Origin: Piper betle
Taxonomy: Eukaryota > Streptophyta > Magnoliopsida > Piperales > Piperaceae
Assembly: GCA_033002965.1 (NCBI GenBank)
Contig: JAURVB010008678.1
Span: 1 to 64,000, forward strand
Length of the DNA stretch: 64,000 nucleotides
Reading direction: 5' to 3'
Program-made: the position numbers and the translations under genes
The notes under the pieces: model-generated
The model's database searches: none
Seen by the model: only the letters and a program-made list of their open reading frames with translations
What the model was told of the DNA's origin: nothing
In this document: positions 45,897-59,141 of the stretch, piece after piece
Numbering within the stretch: position 1 is the first letter of the stretch
Layout: the number at the start of each line of letters is the position of its first letter

Positions 45897-47825
45897 TGTA
45901 AAAACCATGATTTTTATTACAAAACTCGAACCTAAATATTATGAAATAAATATAGATGAACCGATATGGTTGGTTATCAAGTCGACCGGTCATGGTTCGA
46001 CTTAAGGTCACTTAGAAAATACCTATTCATGAATGGATGATGGGGTGTGAGAATTTAATGAAGGGGTCGTTGAACCTAGGAAATACCAATGGATGATAGG
46101 GTGTGAGAATTTAATGAAGGGGCTCGTTGAACCTAGGGAATACCAATGGATGATGGGGTATGAGAATTTAATGGAGGGAATGGTTGAAGTGTATATATAT
46201 GCAGGAGGAGGGAGTATTTCATCCCTCATCTCCGTCCCAGGCGACCTCCCCATTACTGTGTGAGTATTTCATCCCTCATCTTATTTGTTTCCATTAGGAT
46301 TCTTGCATGCAAGGTTTGTTGAAGACGCCCTGCCAAGTTGCTAGATCTCCAACGTCTTATGCATGGGGTTCTTGTCGATTGCTTAGTTGTTTTGTAAATG
46401 GACATGTTAATAATTAAATTATCAATTAGATAATGGGGATTTGGATAATGATAATTAATAATTAATTATCATTAGAATTGCTAAAAATTTAATAAGAAAT
46501 GAAGACTAACATGAACTAATTACATCATCTAAAATTGATAGTATATTAGTCATGTAAGTTGCATGTAGGATCATGCAAAATAAAATTATACTAATGTATA
46601 ATTTTATGCCCTTATTCAGATTAGGGTTCACGGGTCACAGTCAGGTACGTATAATAGGTAGAACATCGTATTTTCCTTATTGGTAACCTTGGTCGGCCTG
46701 AGCCCAAATTCGACCACCATGCACCGAGTGCAACCGGGGTCAAAGAATTGACTCAGTCCGACACGGGGTCGTATTATGTGCGTAAATTATGTAATACATC
46801 GATATTGTTTTGGAATAGTGATAGCCGCCCCATAAAAAGGCTACGGCCGAGGTGAGTGAGGCACAGCGATTCCTCCATCGCACTGGAGTGCAGTGATAGC
46901 CTCCCCATAAAAAGGCTACGGCCGGAGTGTGTGAGGCACTGGCACTAGAATTGGCAGTGAGAGCTTCCCCACAAACGGGGCATAGCATTCACCTGAGTGC
47001 AGTGATAGCCTCCCCATAAAAAGGCTACTGCCGGGGTGTGTGAGGCACTGGCACTAGAGTTGGCAGTGAGAGCTTCCCCACAAACGGGGCATAGCAATCA
47101 CCTGAGTGCAGTGATAGCCTCCCCATAAAAAGGTTACGGCCGGGGTGTGTGAGGCACTGGCACTAGAGTTGGCAGTGAGAGCTTCCCCACAAATGGGGCG
47201 TAGCATTCACCTGAGTGCAGCGATAGCCTCCCCATAAAAAGGCTACGGACGGGGTGTGCGAGGCATTGGCACTAGAATTGGTAGTGAGAGCTTCCCCACA
47301 AACGGGGCGTAGCAATCACCTGAGTGCAGTGATAGCTTCCCCACAAAAAGGCTATGGCCGAGGGTGTGCGAGGTACTAGCACTGGAGACGGTAGTGGTAG
47401 CCTCCCCACAAAAGGGCTACGGCCAGGGTGTGCGGATCACAGCGGATACCTCCTTCGCATTGTTTTGGAGTATAGCGGAATCGCTCCACCGCATATTAAA
47501 ATAAACATAAGGAAATAGTGGAATGTACTTGATTTGTTTTATCTATTATACTACTTAGTGTTGTAATCACTAACGTGGAATTGCCTCCGCAGGTGTGCAA
47601 ATACAAAAGTAGGTGAATCACAACCAGGGCATGGAGCAAAATAAATATGAGGACTCCTTTTATTATTTATTTGAGAAATAAGTGTGGCTACTGGGAAACG
47701 GTCTAAGACTGTGGGATCTTATATATGTTTTTGTTAAATAAAAATGTTAGTCATATTTGCTTAATTGTGAGTAACACCTGGCCAGCTATGCCCACAATGT
47801 TGTGACAAATGGCCGGGTCGTTACA
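45897..47825 (+). repeat. B element 3' LTR
   Basis: At 1929 bp it is slightly shorter than the 5' LTR. It has three U3 units at 46021-46185, TATA at 46192-46200, the array at about 46820-47430, a stem-loop with intact arms ttagtg/cactaa at 47555-47573, and gcag|gtgtg at 47592/47593. It differs from the 5' LTR at scattered sites, so the insertion is not recent. Confidence 0.93.
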
Positions 47826-47830
47826 ATAGT

Positions 47831-48970
47831 CCTAACCCCAGTGTCCCATCAGACTAACCATTGTCTCTGATTTGGTGGTGTGAATCCTAGGATGCTCACG
47901 CTCAAGTGCCTTTCAGACTGCCTCCAGCAAGGTTCTTCATGCAAATGTAGCTACAACCAATCTAATGTGGATCCTCACTCCTGAAACAAACTGCACTGCT
48001 CGCTCCCTCTCACTAGAGAAGCTATCAGGCGCAAACATCTCTAGGGTCAAGAACCTCACCAGGTACTCTCCAACCGTCATACCCTCCTATTACTACAACA
48101 ATAAGAACTCCATCTTCTTCTACGTCTGACAGTCGTGAAGAAGTGCTGGGTGTAGAACACATCTCGAAACTCGTCCCATGATATCATCTTTAAGGCTTTG
48201 GTCCCAAGGAAAGCTATGTGGGTAGACTCCCACCATATCTTGTCTAAACATAGCATGGCCCCAGTAGCTGCATGTACCCCTAGCTCTATTGGATATCCCA
48301 CGTGCATCAACAAACCTCTCACTATGTCTATCCACTCCAAATCAACCTCGGGGTCTGTCCTCCCATAGAACAATCTTCCTTTGGTTTTTAGATATGGTTG
48401 ACATCCCATATCTCTCTGACATGGTAGTTGGGACACTGGGCACCCGATCCCTCACCAACCACAAAATGTTTCTGTTGGATGGTCTCGGAAATGGCACTCT
48501 TAGTGGCATACCTAGAGCTGGCATGTAATACAGCCCTACTGCTGGTGGAGCTATTGAGATATGTGAAAACTCTGCTCTAGGTAGTGGGGGTGGTGGTGGC
48601 ACTCTCTTCGACTGAGAGGTCTCAATAGGGGCCTCCACCTCTACTAGTCTTCTATCTAGTCTCACCATTGCTATGGCCATGTTGCGGCATGTCACCAATA
48701 GTATGCTCAAATCTTATCGCTGTTGCTACTTGACCATGCAAGCTCACAACTACTCCTTATGAAGAGGTTGCTGCTCCTTGTACAACATCCTGAAAATCTC
48801 TGCCTGTGAGTCTATCGTTGTATCATGCGTGGGTGAAGGGGATCACCTGATGCGTGTCAGTGCCAGTGGTACACAACATTTGAGCATGTCCTACCTCTGT
48901 GCAGTCTATCAACCATCTCAACTACTGTGCTCAGCTGACTACTATCAGTCTGATAAGCTGACGGTTTAGC
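47831..48970 (-). pseudogene. Gag part of the F-type Ty3 relic, degenerate
   Basis: The minus strand at 48436-48077 reads like the Gag core (RLFYGRTDPEVDLEWID, then KIWWEST, then ISWDEFRDVFY), parallel to the family-A Gag at residues 17-96. Upstream, 48710-48342 is a proline-rich N-terminal relic with frameshifts. This continues the relic at 40956-42538, with the B element inserted between the two. Confidence 0.75.
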
Positions 48971-49204
48971 ATGCGGTTGCTCTAGACAATGCACAACAAA
49001 TTAATAATGAGGCAAGGTAAAAGCATATGCAGAAAACATATCAGCCAGGTAGGCTATGAATCGGCTCATTAGGGGGGGGTGCAATAATACTTAATCATAG
49101 CCATACAAACACAACATACCACAATCATCCATACATTCAACATAACAATCATACCATACAACATGCGCGTGCATACACCACTCATTCTGAAGGTTAACTG
49201 TTTT

Positions 49205-49342
49205 AATAGCCAATGGCTCCCAAATTTTAGTATGATTTTACTGGGGCACAACCTATATTGTGGGAGAAATTTTATGTAATGTCTGTACCACATTAGACTA
49301 GGATTTCAGATTTTATGTTCAGAGTTAGAGAACAGGTTTCAC
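49205..49342 (-). repeat. Fragment of the partner F LTR
   Basis: The words gccaatggc(a/t)cccaaattttagtatgat and gagaaattttatg(c/t)aat match 37570-37710. The sequence breaks at the hAT end at 49343, where the F copy continues with agtgtattcc. Confidence 0.7.
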
Positions 49343-51707
49343 TAGGGGTGTAAACAAGCCACACTGGCCCGCGAGCATTTTACGTTCGGCTCGGTTCGGC
49401 TTAAATTCATACTCGTTAATTTTGTGCTCGTAAAAATACTCGGCTCGAAATAAATAGCTCATTCAACAATGAACAGAGCTTGAGCTAAGGAGTGTTCGGC
49501 TCGGCTTAGCACGAAACTCGAGCTCGATGTGTTCAAACTCAAAAAATACTCGGCTCAGCTCGACTCGGCTCGTCAATACTATCGAGGTCACATTGAGCTT
49601 ATGTAGTATTGAAAAATTTTTTGATCTTATGTAAGTTAATTATTTTATACCCTGAAAAACTATTTACATGATAGTGGTAAAATCCTAATAATTGATATAC
49701 TTACAAACTACTTACTAATAAATACTTAGTACTAATAGATGACAAAATTGCGAAAATTCTGCAGTAAAATTTTGATACAATTCTCCTGCAATAAAAGTTC
49801 TTAAGTTCATCTTTTTAGTAATTGCATTTTACTTACTAATAATAAATACTTAGTAATTTTGTCACAATTCTCCAGTAGTAAAGTTCTTAAGTTCTGTACG
49901 ATTTACTACTAATTGCCAAGCACAAACTATAAATTGCAAATAAGAGAAATAAATTAGAGAAACTTGGGATAGATGGCACATAGTTGACAATTTATCATTT
50001 CATCACAAATATTAATCTCAGTACAATAGGCGGTTACGCCTTATTTATAAGAAAAAACAAAAAACTCTAATTAATTTATTTCTAAAATATACCTACTTAA
50101 ATAAAGGAAATTACAAATATATTCTAAAAATAAGAAAATTACATAAATTCATAAAATATTTAATTTAAGTAGACGCTCTGCATCACTTTGTCAAAACATC
50201 TACATGAACGAGTCACTAGCAAATCAAAACGCAGCCGGAACACTAACATGACCAATTATTTGGTTGCTTGTAATGAAAGCTCATGTTTTACGAAGTTTTT
50301 GAAGAATTGAAGATAACCTTGCGCCAACATTCTCCTGTTGGCAATGCACAAAACATATTGCAACGTACCTTTCGCTATTAGATACCACAGACATATTCTA
50401 AGGCCCCAAAAGCGTATAGTACTTCTCATTTCCCACCCTTTTATTTTTACAATAGCACAAATACCAATTTGCACAATATTAATACCACAGGGTAAAACCA
50501 TGAAAAATTAATTATATTATTTTATTTAGGGTTTTTTAAATCTTAAAACGAACCGTAAATATTATTTAATTAAATTAATTCTTGAAAAAAAATTAATTTT
50601 ATAAATTTTGACCTTTAACATATCGGTATAATGATATTTATAATATTTTTAGGATTTAACATCCATTTATATTAACTTAATAATTACTTTTTGACTTTAC
50701 ATTATCACACAAATGACTTTTTAAATTTTACACATATTAATAAAATTTAATGTAGTGATTTCTTGAATTCTACACAGTGACTTCTTCAATAAAACATCCT
50801 CTAAATAGTTTGTGAGTACATTTGACTCACAAAGGGAATGCTTTAGGATCATGTGTCATAGTTGCGGGTTCCTCATCACAATACTAGGTTCGTATAATTA
50901 CTTAAAATGTTATATATTTTAATTTGGGAGTCTTGGTTGGCTTGAGTCCACATTCGATCACCATGCGTCGAGCGCAACCGGGGTTAAAGAATTGGATCAG
51001 TAGGACACAGGGCAGCACCTTAAAAAATTACTATGTGGGAGTCTTGGTCGACTTGAGTTCATATTCAACCACCATGCGCCGAGCGCAACCGGGGTTAATG
51101 AATTGACTCAATCTGATACAGGGTAGAACCTTTTGAAAGATTAAATACCTGCCCTCATGCCGAAAGGGGTGACAAGGCGCAGTGGCGCAAGACGGCTCAT
51201 TATGCACTTGTGATACCGAGAGGGTGAGTCAATGGCAAATATCGATAACTACAGGCTGAGGGCCACGTAGCGTGTGTGTGCATTCATGGGATTGTAGCTG
51301 GATGGGCAGCCACCCTCCCAGTATATTAAGAGCTCAGCATGGCTCATAATCACTAAAAGATGTAATTCAGATGTTGTGGAATATATTAATTATTTCTTGT
51401 AATTATACGACTTAGTGTTTTTATCACTAACGCAGAATTGCCTCCGCAAGTATGAGCATGAAATGATGGGTAGAGTCGGGACAGCTGGAGGACTCTGTTA
51501 TTGGACTATTATTTTTAGATTGGTTTCATGGCAGTGAGATTTTGGTTTGGTTCATGGGGCTTAGATTATTCTGAGCATTTGTATATTAAATTTATTGTTA
51601 TGGATTTATTTAAAATCTTGAAAATTAATAGAAAATTAATTGATGAGACATTTAGTTTCATATAGTAACACTTGGCTCGTGGCTCAGAACGGGTTGGCCG
51701 TTACAAG

Positions 51708-51719
51708 TGGTATCAAAGC
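51708..51719 (+). promoter_or_regulatory. E element PBS
   Basis: TGGTATCAAAGC lies two bases after the first LTR and is complementary to tRNA-iMet with one difference from the A and B sites. Confidence 0.88.
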
Positions 51720-52490
51720 TATGTTTCCCACAGAACCATGCAAATCAATCATTACCTTGTTGAAAGTCGAAGAGTCCACTGTCCCAAAGGTAAAATTTCT
51801 TTTATATACAAATTGATCATTCTTTTATTGAATTAATTTTCATTATTTTAGATAGTAAATAATTATGGGTGTGCCACTTATGTGTCATGCTAGGTGCATG
51901 TGACGCTTAAGCCAATTAGCATATATGGGACACCTTTATAATCAGGGGTGTTATCTAAGTAGTATGGGTGGTATGAGACACCTGTGTGATATGGATAACC
52001 GTGTCATAGGACAGTGTGCCCCACTTTAGTTATCCATATGATTGGCAATACTTAAATCAAGAAAAAAAACACCAATTTTTCTCCTCATGACCCTATCATA
52101 TTTTGGAGGATGAAAATTCCCAAGCTAAGGAAATTGTAAAATCCCGATTTTTCTCCTTATTATATTTTCGAGGACGAAAATTCCCAAGCTAGGGAGCTTG
52201 TAAAACCCTGAAAAAAATAATAATGTTATTTTATTTAGGGTTTTGTAAATCTTAGAACGAACCGTAAATATTATTTAATTAAATTAATTCTTGAAAAAAT
52301 TAATTTTATAAATTTTGACCTTTAGCATATTGGTATAATGATATTTATAATATTTTTAGGATTTAACATCCATTCATATTAACTTAATACTTACTTTTTG
52401 ACTTTACATTATCACACAAATGATTTTTTGAATTCCACACATATTAATAAAATTTAATATATTGACTTCTTGAATTCTACATATATTCTT

Positions 52491-52500
52491 CTATATAAAG
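52491..52500 (+). promoter_or_regulatory. E LTR TATA box (second LTR only)
   Basis: The run ttctatataaaggagag is conserved in both minus-strand LTR copies (about 225-245 and 1908-1928). The first LTR of this element has a deletion exactly here, so its 5' promoter is probably dead. Confidence 0.65.
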
Positions 52501-53083
52501 GAGAGTTTTGTTGATGTTAAATGAAACATCCTCTGAATAGTTTGTTAGCACATTTGACTTATAAAGGGAAGGCTTTAGGATCGTGTGTCATAGTTGTGGG
52601 TTCCTCATCACAATACCAGGTTCGTATAATTACTTAAAATATTATATATTTTGATTTGGGAGTCTTAGTCAACTTGAGTCCACATTCGATCACCGTGCGC
52701 TGAGCGCAACTAGGGTAAAAGAATTGGTTCAGTCTGACACAGGGCAACACCCTTAAAAAATTATTATGTGGGAGTCTTGGTTGACTTGAGTTCATATTCT
52801 ACCACCATGCGTCGAGCGCAATTGGGGTTAATGAATTGACTCAATCAAATATAGGGCAGCACCCCTGAAAGATTAAATACTAGCCCTCATGCCGAAGGGG
52901 GATAGGGCACAGTGGCGCATACATGGGATACATGGGATGCATAATGAGGTTGAGCATTTGTATATTAAATTTATTGTTATAAATTTATTTAAAATCTTAA
53001 AAATTAATAGAAAATTAATTGATGAGACATTTAGTTTCATATAGTAACACTTGGCTCGTGGCTCGAAATAGGTGGGTGCTACA

Positions 53084-54186
53084 CACACAATAAATAACTA
53101 TTATTGAGCTTTACAATTGATTGCTTACTGCATGTTACATAGTGTGACCTGTTTTAAACAATGAAATATGTTCAACTTGTGTGACCTGTTACACATTTGC
53201 TATTAGGAAATGACAATGATCTAGCAAGTAGCAATTGAAGCCTTGAAATTTGTTTTGGAGATAATTTTCACACAAGTTACAAGAATGTGGTGCAAATTTT
53301 ATTATTATGACAACGAAAATTAAAACATTACAGGATACCAAAGCAACTTTTCATCTTCCAAAGCCAAAAAGTTTGGCTAACAGCCAACAAATTCATTTAT
53401 ATCCCAACTCAAGACTAAAAACCCTAACCTTAAAGCTTAGACAAAACTATTTTGTTCCATTGAAGTGGCTGCCAGAACAACTTAACAAGAACTTGGAGGA
53501 AGAACTAGAGTTGGAGAGTGGAGACTCACCGTGGAGGTTGCTTTATAAGGTACATTACTCTCTTTTTCTTTTGCTCTTGTAGTTTCCTTGCGTGTAGTGA
53601 AATAGAAATAGTCATCATGAGTGTTTTCATTTGTAAGAACATGAAATAAGAAACAAAAATGATGAATTTCAAGCAATAGTGAAATAGAAATAGGAGCTTT
53701 GGTTCCCATTTCTTTTGGTTTGAAATAGGACTGCTAGCTTACTTGCTCTTATAGTTAGGCCCTTTGGTCAATAGTTCAGCTGGAACAAGTGCTAATTGTG
53801 ATGACTCTATCTCTTCAGGTGTCAACTCAAAATGACCTATGAATTATGTTGTAGTAAAAAATTATAGACAGTTGAATTGCTTCTATATAAATTTAACACA
53901 ACAAAGAAAAGTACAAATAGCAATTTCTTCGGCTTCTATCAATTGAAGTATAAAATTTCAAGTAAATTTATTTCAAAAGAGTAGAACACTTCAACAAGAA
54001 TACAAACACCAGAAGAACTAAACTGATCTCAAATTTCAAACTATTTGAGTTCGTACATGTCACCTTCTATCATTTTCTACTTTTTTGATGATTTGGATAG
54101 GGCAGGGCCTTCAAAGCAAACATTGAAGACCATCCAAGGCTGAGCATGATCTTACTGTTAACAAGGTAATAGAATGTTGAATATTA
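53084..54186 (+). other. 5' part of the hAT body, no intact frame
   Basis: A 91-codon frame at 53307-53582 may be a decayed leader or first exon, because gtacat follows a plausible exon end near 53550. It shows no domain. The rest is AT-rich. Confidence 0.35.
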
Positions 54187-55953
54187 GTGTGCAAAATGAA
54201 CAAGACCACATTCAAGCTGAACAGACACTTGAAGACTTGCCCAAAGCTTAAAGCAGTTGAAAGAGGACAAAAAGTCGTATCACTAGATCCAGCTGAGATT
54301 GATGAAGAGACAATTACCATTGCAAATTTCAAATATGGTCATGGAAAAGCTAGAAAAGTATTGGCTAAGCTGATAATACTTGATGAGAAACCTTTTATAT
54401 CAGTTGAGAGCAAGATCTTCAACTTATTTTGTAGACTGCTCCAACCTAGAATTGAAAAGGTCTCACGCAACACAATCAAAAAAATTGCATGGCTGTATAC
54501 ATGGAAGGGAAAGAAAAATTGAAGTCAACTTTGGACAAAGTTGATAGAATATCTATTACTACAAATACCTGGACTTCAAATCAAACGAAAGAGTACATGG
54601 TCATCACTACACAATATGTTGGTCGGAATTGGCAGATGCAAAAAGAATTTTGAGCTCCTCTAATGTTGCACCGCCTGTTAATGTTTCAAGAATAATTGAA
54701 ATCATCAATAAATGCTTGCGGGAATGGAACCTTGAAGTTAAGGTTTTTACTATTACATTAGACAATGCTTCCAAGAATGATAGTACCATTAGAACATTAA
54801 AGTCATCATTTAAATCAAAAGGAACACTTTACATGAAAGGAATAATTTGTCATATAAGGTGCAGTGCTCATATTTTGAACCTTATTGTTCAAGTTGGACT
54901 TCATTGTATCAATGGCATAGTCTCCAACATCCGTGAGACAATCAAGTACATTAAAGGATCTCATGGCCGAAAGGAATCCTTCAACAGTATCCTCACACAG
55001 CTAGGATTGTATGGAAAAGGGAGCTTGAAATTAGATATTTGCACACGTTGGAACTCAACTTATGAAATGATAAATTCTACCTTAGAGCTAACACAAGCAT
55101 TGACTACTCTAAAACTATCTGATGCTAACTACACTTGGCTACCAGAAGAAATAGAATGGAAGAAGCTTCGTAAAGTTCATGCTCTATCGAAAGTTTTTGC
55201 TAAGGCTACATATATATTTTCTGGTACTAAATATCCAACATCAAACACGTTTTTACCGGTACTTTGGAGAATAAAGGTAGCATTATTTAAAGGATTTGTT
55301 AGTCCATATGAGTACGTAAAGGATATGATATTTGCTATGAAAAAAATTTTGATAAGTATTGGAGTGATTGCAATGTAGCAAATGTGATAGCTTCCATATT
55401 GGACCCAAGGTATAAAATGATGCTGCCACGATTTATCTTTCCAAAGATATATTCTTCAAATAGTGTAAATGAAGAGTTGGAGAAGGTTAATAGAACTGTA
55501 CATGAACTTTATATGATGTATGAAAGCATACTTGTGATTAGAAAAATACAAGATCAAGGTAATGGTAATGTGGTGGTTGCTGGTGATGATGATTTTGATG
55601 ATGCTTTTTTGCATTTTGTTCAACAAGGTGAAACAACAGAAAGGGAAAAGTCTCAGATACATGTTTACCTGGAGGAGGGTTGCTTTCTTGCACCACAAGA
55701 TACCCCATTTGATGTGCTTGGTTGGTGGGAGCAAAATACATTGAAGTTTAGAGTTCTCTAAATAATGGCAAGGGAAGTTTTGGCCATTCCAATGACTTAT
55801 GTTGCATTAGAATCTACTTTCAGCAAAAGTGGAAAGATTATCAGTGATTATCGAAGAAATTTAAAACCGGAAACAGTGCAAGCACTTATATGTGCTCAAG
55901 ATTGGTTGCGTTCTACACTCTACAACCCCATACTTGAAGCTGATGAAGAATAA
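54187..55953 (+). pseudogene. hAT-family transposase pseudogene
   Basis: The parts in order are: the end of a BED zinc finger (LNRHLKTCPKL), the hAT N-terminal core (GHGKARKVLAKLIILDEKPF), ITTNTWTSN (frame-shifted, about 54550), and FTITLDNASKND with CSAHILNLIVQ (54740-54890). RWNSTYEM follows near 55050, then SILDPRYKM (55390) and the dimerisation domain REVLAIPM...SGKIISDYRRNLKPETVQALICAQDWLR (55771-55911), written here in pieces. Breaks are frameshifts near 54495, 54640 and the A-run near 55340, and an in-frame TAA at 55759-55761. In an intact protein the DNA-cleaving RNase-H-like fold spans these blocks. This copy is inactive. Confidence 0.9.
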
Positions 55954-56253
55954 TACATTGGTAATAGTAAGATACAATAAGCTCAGTATAACCTAATTTA
56001 TCTAATTTTTCTCCTTATGTTAATAACAACACACCGGTGATATTACACTAATTATTTTGTAGGTATTTAATAGTGTGAATTGGTTAATGCTCAGGAGAAG
56101 CAAATTTTACATGGATTTTGAGATCATATAATTTGTTTTGCTAGTCTTTTTTATTTAAACTTTATAAAAGACATTTAGAATGGAGTAATTTGATTTTATG
56201 CTTCTCTCCTGTATTTTTAGCACTCTTCAAACTTGTGAAGAGCTAACATGTTT

Positions 56254-58580
56254 TGTAACACCCTAAATCTGGTCCACGCTTGTGAACCGAACTGGTAGTT
56301 ACAGGCCCCAATTAGGTCGGCTAACTAGAACCTAACTCATGCAGATCTAATTTCGGTGTTTTAAGATGAAGATACGACTTGTCATGCATTGATGAATACA
56401 TAGAATCCTAACATGATACTACATGGATGACATGCAAACCAATTTACACACCAACAACAATTACGATAAAAATCAATAAAATTTTGAAATAAAACGGACA
56501 GAGTCTCTCCTAAAAGTGCAATTCAGGGCCACCCTGTCAAAATAATATATGTAAACATATATGCATATATCATTAATTTTATTCATACAGAATCTAATCT
56601 ACTGTATACTCATTTTGAAGCTTGGGTCTCAGCCCACTTGTGCAATTTATTCACATTTCACATCCTGCCTTCATGTCTTAGCATTCAATCATGTCACATC
56701 ATCATGTCTCAAGAATTTAATCACACCATTCACAATATAGTAACATCATAAACACAATATTAACCACTTTATCGAGTGACATGCGTGCAAGCGACATCAG
56801 TGGTCCTCCATCTAAGATAGCACACACAACTCATGATTATCACCTACATATAGTATAAAAACACGTCAGTAACAAGCGTTACTGGTCCAAAATATAATTA
56901 TAATAATCTGACTATGAGAGCAAACTCTCATATGAAAGAAAACACTCATATACTTCTCGTAAACTCTCTTAAGGGCACCTACTAAGGATCCATTGGGCTG
57001 CAGACCCGGTAGTATCCAAAACTGTCTCCTTTGCTAATGCCTCTTTCGACATTTTTCACATTTCATTTTTCTCTGGTCCATCGGGACTACATGTATATCC
57101 TAAGCCCTTTCCTTACCTCCATAATTCGCCTGGCCTTGAGCACGAAGGCCGCGTACTCTCAGGTAGTCGCCTTTAGTACCCTTTGAACCACAAGTCTGGA
57201 CATGCGTTGTACTAAACAATACGCATAAACCTCCACGTTCTCCAGCTGTGAGGAACTCAAATGCGGAGTTGTCAGGATCCCTCAGGAATGAAACAGTCCG
57301 CTCACTAATTCAGAGCCCGCTTTGACTGTCACGGTATCCACTCATGGTACGTGTAAGTCGGTTTCTCCATCTCTCGTCTCACTGAAAACTCGATAAAATT
57401 ATATATATAGGTCTGGGAAGGGATTTATATAATAGGCCCAAAGGCAACTTGTGGTGGATCTTATTTTTGAATTCATCCTCGAGGGTTTATTAATCCGAAA
57501 AACTATTCGGCTAAATGGCCCAAGTTAAGTGGGATCAAATAAAACGCCACTCAACCCAGCCTACAAATAATAAGATAAACATACAATAGAAGAGAGCGTA
57601 AAATAAAGATGAGTCCTAAACGAACTTGGTAGAAGCTCCAAGCGTGTCAATGAGCCTAGGCGGCGAGCTCCTACTCCGTACCTACACATCAAATCTAGAA
57701 GCTAACGCACGCTAACTAAATGATGCATCAACTCGTCATGAACATTACACACCACACAATCAAACAACATCCATCAACAGTCAAATAATCATAAATGTGA
57801 AAGTAATTCTAACTCATTCTATTCATACCAATTTTATTGTGTTTTTTTGAGTTATGTCATAGTTGATTAGCATGTTTAGATTCAATTTACCTCATTAGAT
57901 CACTTATCATTCATTTACTATTAATCAAATAATCCCACTTATCACTTCATCCATAATTAGGCATTAATCACATCAATTAATCAATCCTAACATGTTGTGC
58001 TAACAATCATCAGTTTTAAATAATTAAATCGAAGATAATTATGCTTCTCGTCGTCGACAATCGGCGATGGCTAGGGTTTTGTCATACGTCACTGAGCTTT
58101 AATTTGGTGCTCGTTGGCGTCCAAAGTTTGATAGGGTTTGACTGGATGAGTATTGCGGAAGATCCACCAAATTTCAGCGAATCTGGTTTTCCGGTAAGGT
58201 TCTGGCAGTTTTTCAGTGGTTTCAGTGGCTTTCTGGCAACTTTCTGGTGGTTTTTGGCATCAGTGGCTGGCTGCGTCATAATGACATCAAACTGCCCGTA
58301 ACGCATCCTAACGTGGTAAATAGTCTAAAACTAATTCTACGATCCACTATATATAAAAATAAAAATAACTGGCATACTCTCATATATTCTAATAACTCAT
58401 TCTTTTCTATTCTGTTCATGACGTTATCATCGTATACTTAGGTATGCATGACCCACATGGCTCATACATGCAACTGGCGTCGGCTCAGTGCACGTGTTCT
58501 GAAACATACTCAACTTGAAAATAACGGTCGAACTGACCGGTTCTGAATAAAAAATCCTAAATCGAATAGCGGGCTTTACA
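56254..58580 (-). mobile_element. H LTR (family-A relative), 3' LTR of a mostly lost element
   Basis: The 2327-bp LTR begins tgtaacaccctaaatc and ends gggctttaca. It follows A LTR order: a stem-loop CAGTAAC/GTTACTG at 56867-56884, cttgagcacgaaggccg at 57133, attatatatag at 57400, gagctcctactccgtacc at 57665, and gtcgtcgacaatcggcg at 58049. The GC-rich module is mostly deleted. It is followed by cttccctcctt and atttcgtcctca (polypurine complement and box), so internal sequence should lie to the right. Confidence 0.82.
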
Positions 58581-59141
58581 ATCTTCCCTCCTTATAAAAA
58601 TTTCGTCCTCAAAATTTCAGCTCAAGGAGGTTCTACTGAACTAGTACCTGGAAGCTGGGATACACATCAGTTGTATCCTCTACTACTTCAAGAGTCATAG
58701 ACATCCTCACTAATTATAGTGGTGCCAACATGGTGAATCCTGCTAGTGATGTTGTTAATATCAAACTTTCTCGATTCTATACTTCCTGTGCCTATTCTAA
58801 GATTATCATCATCCTTCTCTTCTATCATAATCCTTACTGTTGTATGTGCCTATTCTAACATTACCATCATGATTCTCTTCTATTCTGATCCCTATTGCTA
58901 ACTCCGCGGAAAAACCTAGATCACCCCTAAGGGCCTACTGGGTTGGTCAAGTAGATACTCTAGAGTATCGCAAGGTGCTAATCTGGGCTATGTCTGGGAA
59001 AACTATGCCGAGGTTAAGGCCTACTTGCTAACATCTACCCATCTCTCTAAACCTCATTTATGTGAAAAGTCAACTACATGTATTCTCAGGAAACTCTATC
59101 CTACGTCCTACAGCCAACCTAAAGTGTGCTATGAGTCTCCT

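Larger units (their letters stand above)
42539..47825 (+). mobile_element. Complete gag-only LTR retrotransposon (B element, TR-GAG type), TSD atagt
   Basis: The LTRs are at 42539-44482 and 45897-47825, both TG...CA. The flanks atagt (42534-42538 and 47826-47830) match exactly. The internal region is 1.4 kb with a PBS, a damaged gag and a polypurine tract, and it has no space for protease, RT or integrase. Elements with only a gag domain between LTRs are known in plants as TR-GAG. It must use enzymes supplied by another element. It was inserted into a minus-strand Ty3 relic. Solo LTRs of this family lie at 38190 and 61865, and a truncated one at 12863. Confidence 0.95.
50491..53083 (+). mobile_element. 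E element, plus-strand copy, non-coding LTR retrotransposon
   Basis: The LTRs are at 50491-51705 and 52199-53083, with a 493-bp internal region that has no coding capacity. The first LTR has lost the initial T of TG. The second lacks about 330 bp around 52945. The PBS is at 51708-51719, and a purine-rich tract (caagctagggagct) is at 52185-52198. The flanks cacag (50486-50490) and cacac (53084-53088) match at 4 of 5. The polypurine region is itself duplicated (two attttcgaggacgaaaattccc-like words near 52100 and 52170). It was inserted into the hAT element. Confidence 0.88.
49343..56253 (+). mobile_element. hAT DNA transposon, interrupted, right end not found
   Basis: The left end taggggtgtaaacaagcc is a typical plant hAT terminus. 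It is followed by many ggctcgg and ctcggct subterminal words up to about 49570. A candidate 8-bp target copy is ggtttcac at 49335-49342. The body is split by an E element (50491-53083), resumes at 53084, and holds a transposase relic. It is cut again by the H LTR at 56254, and no gtttacacccc right end is visible before that, so the right terminus lies beyond the inserted LTR element or is lost. Confidence 0.75.
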
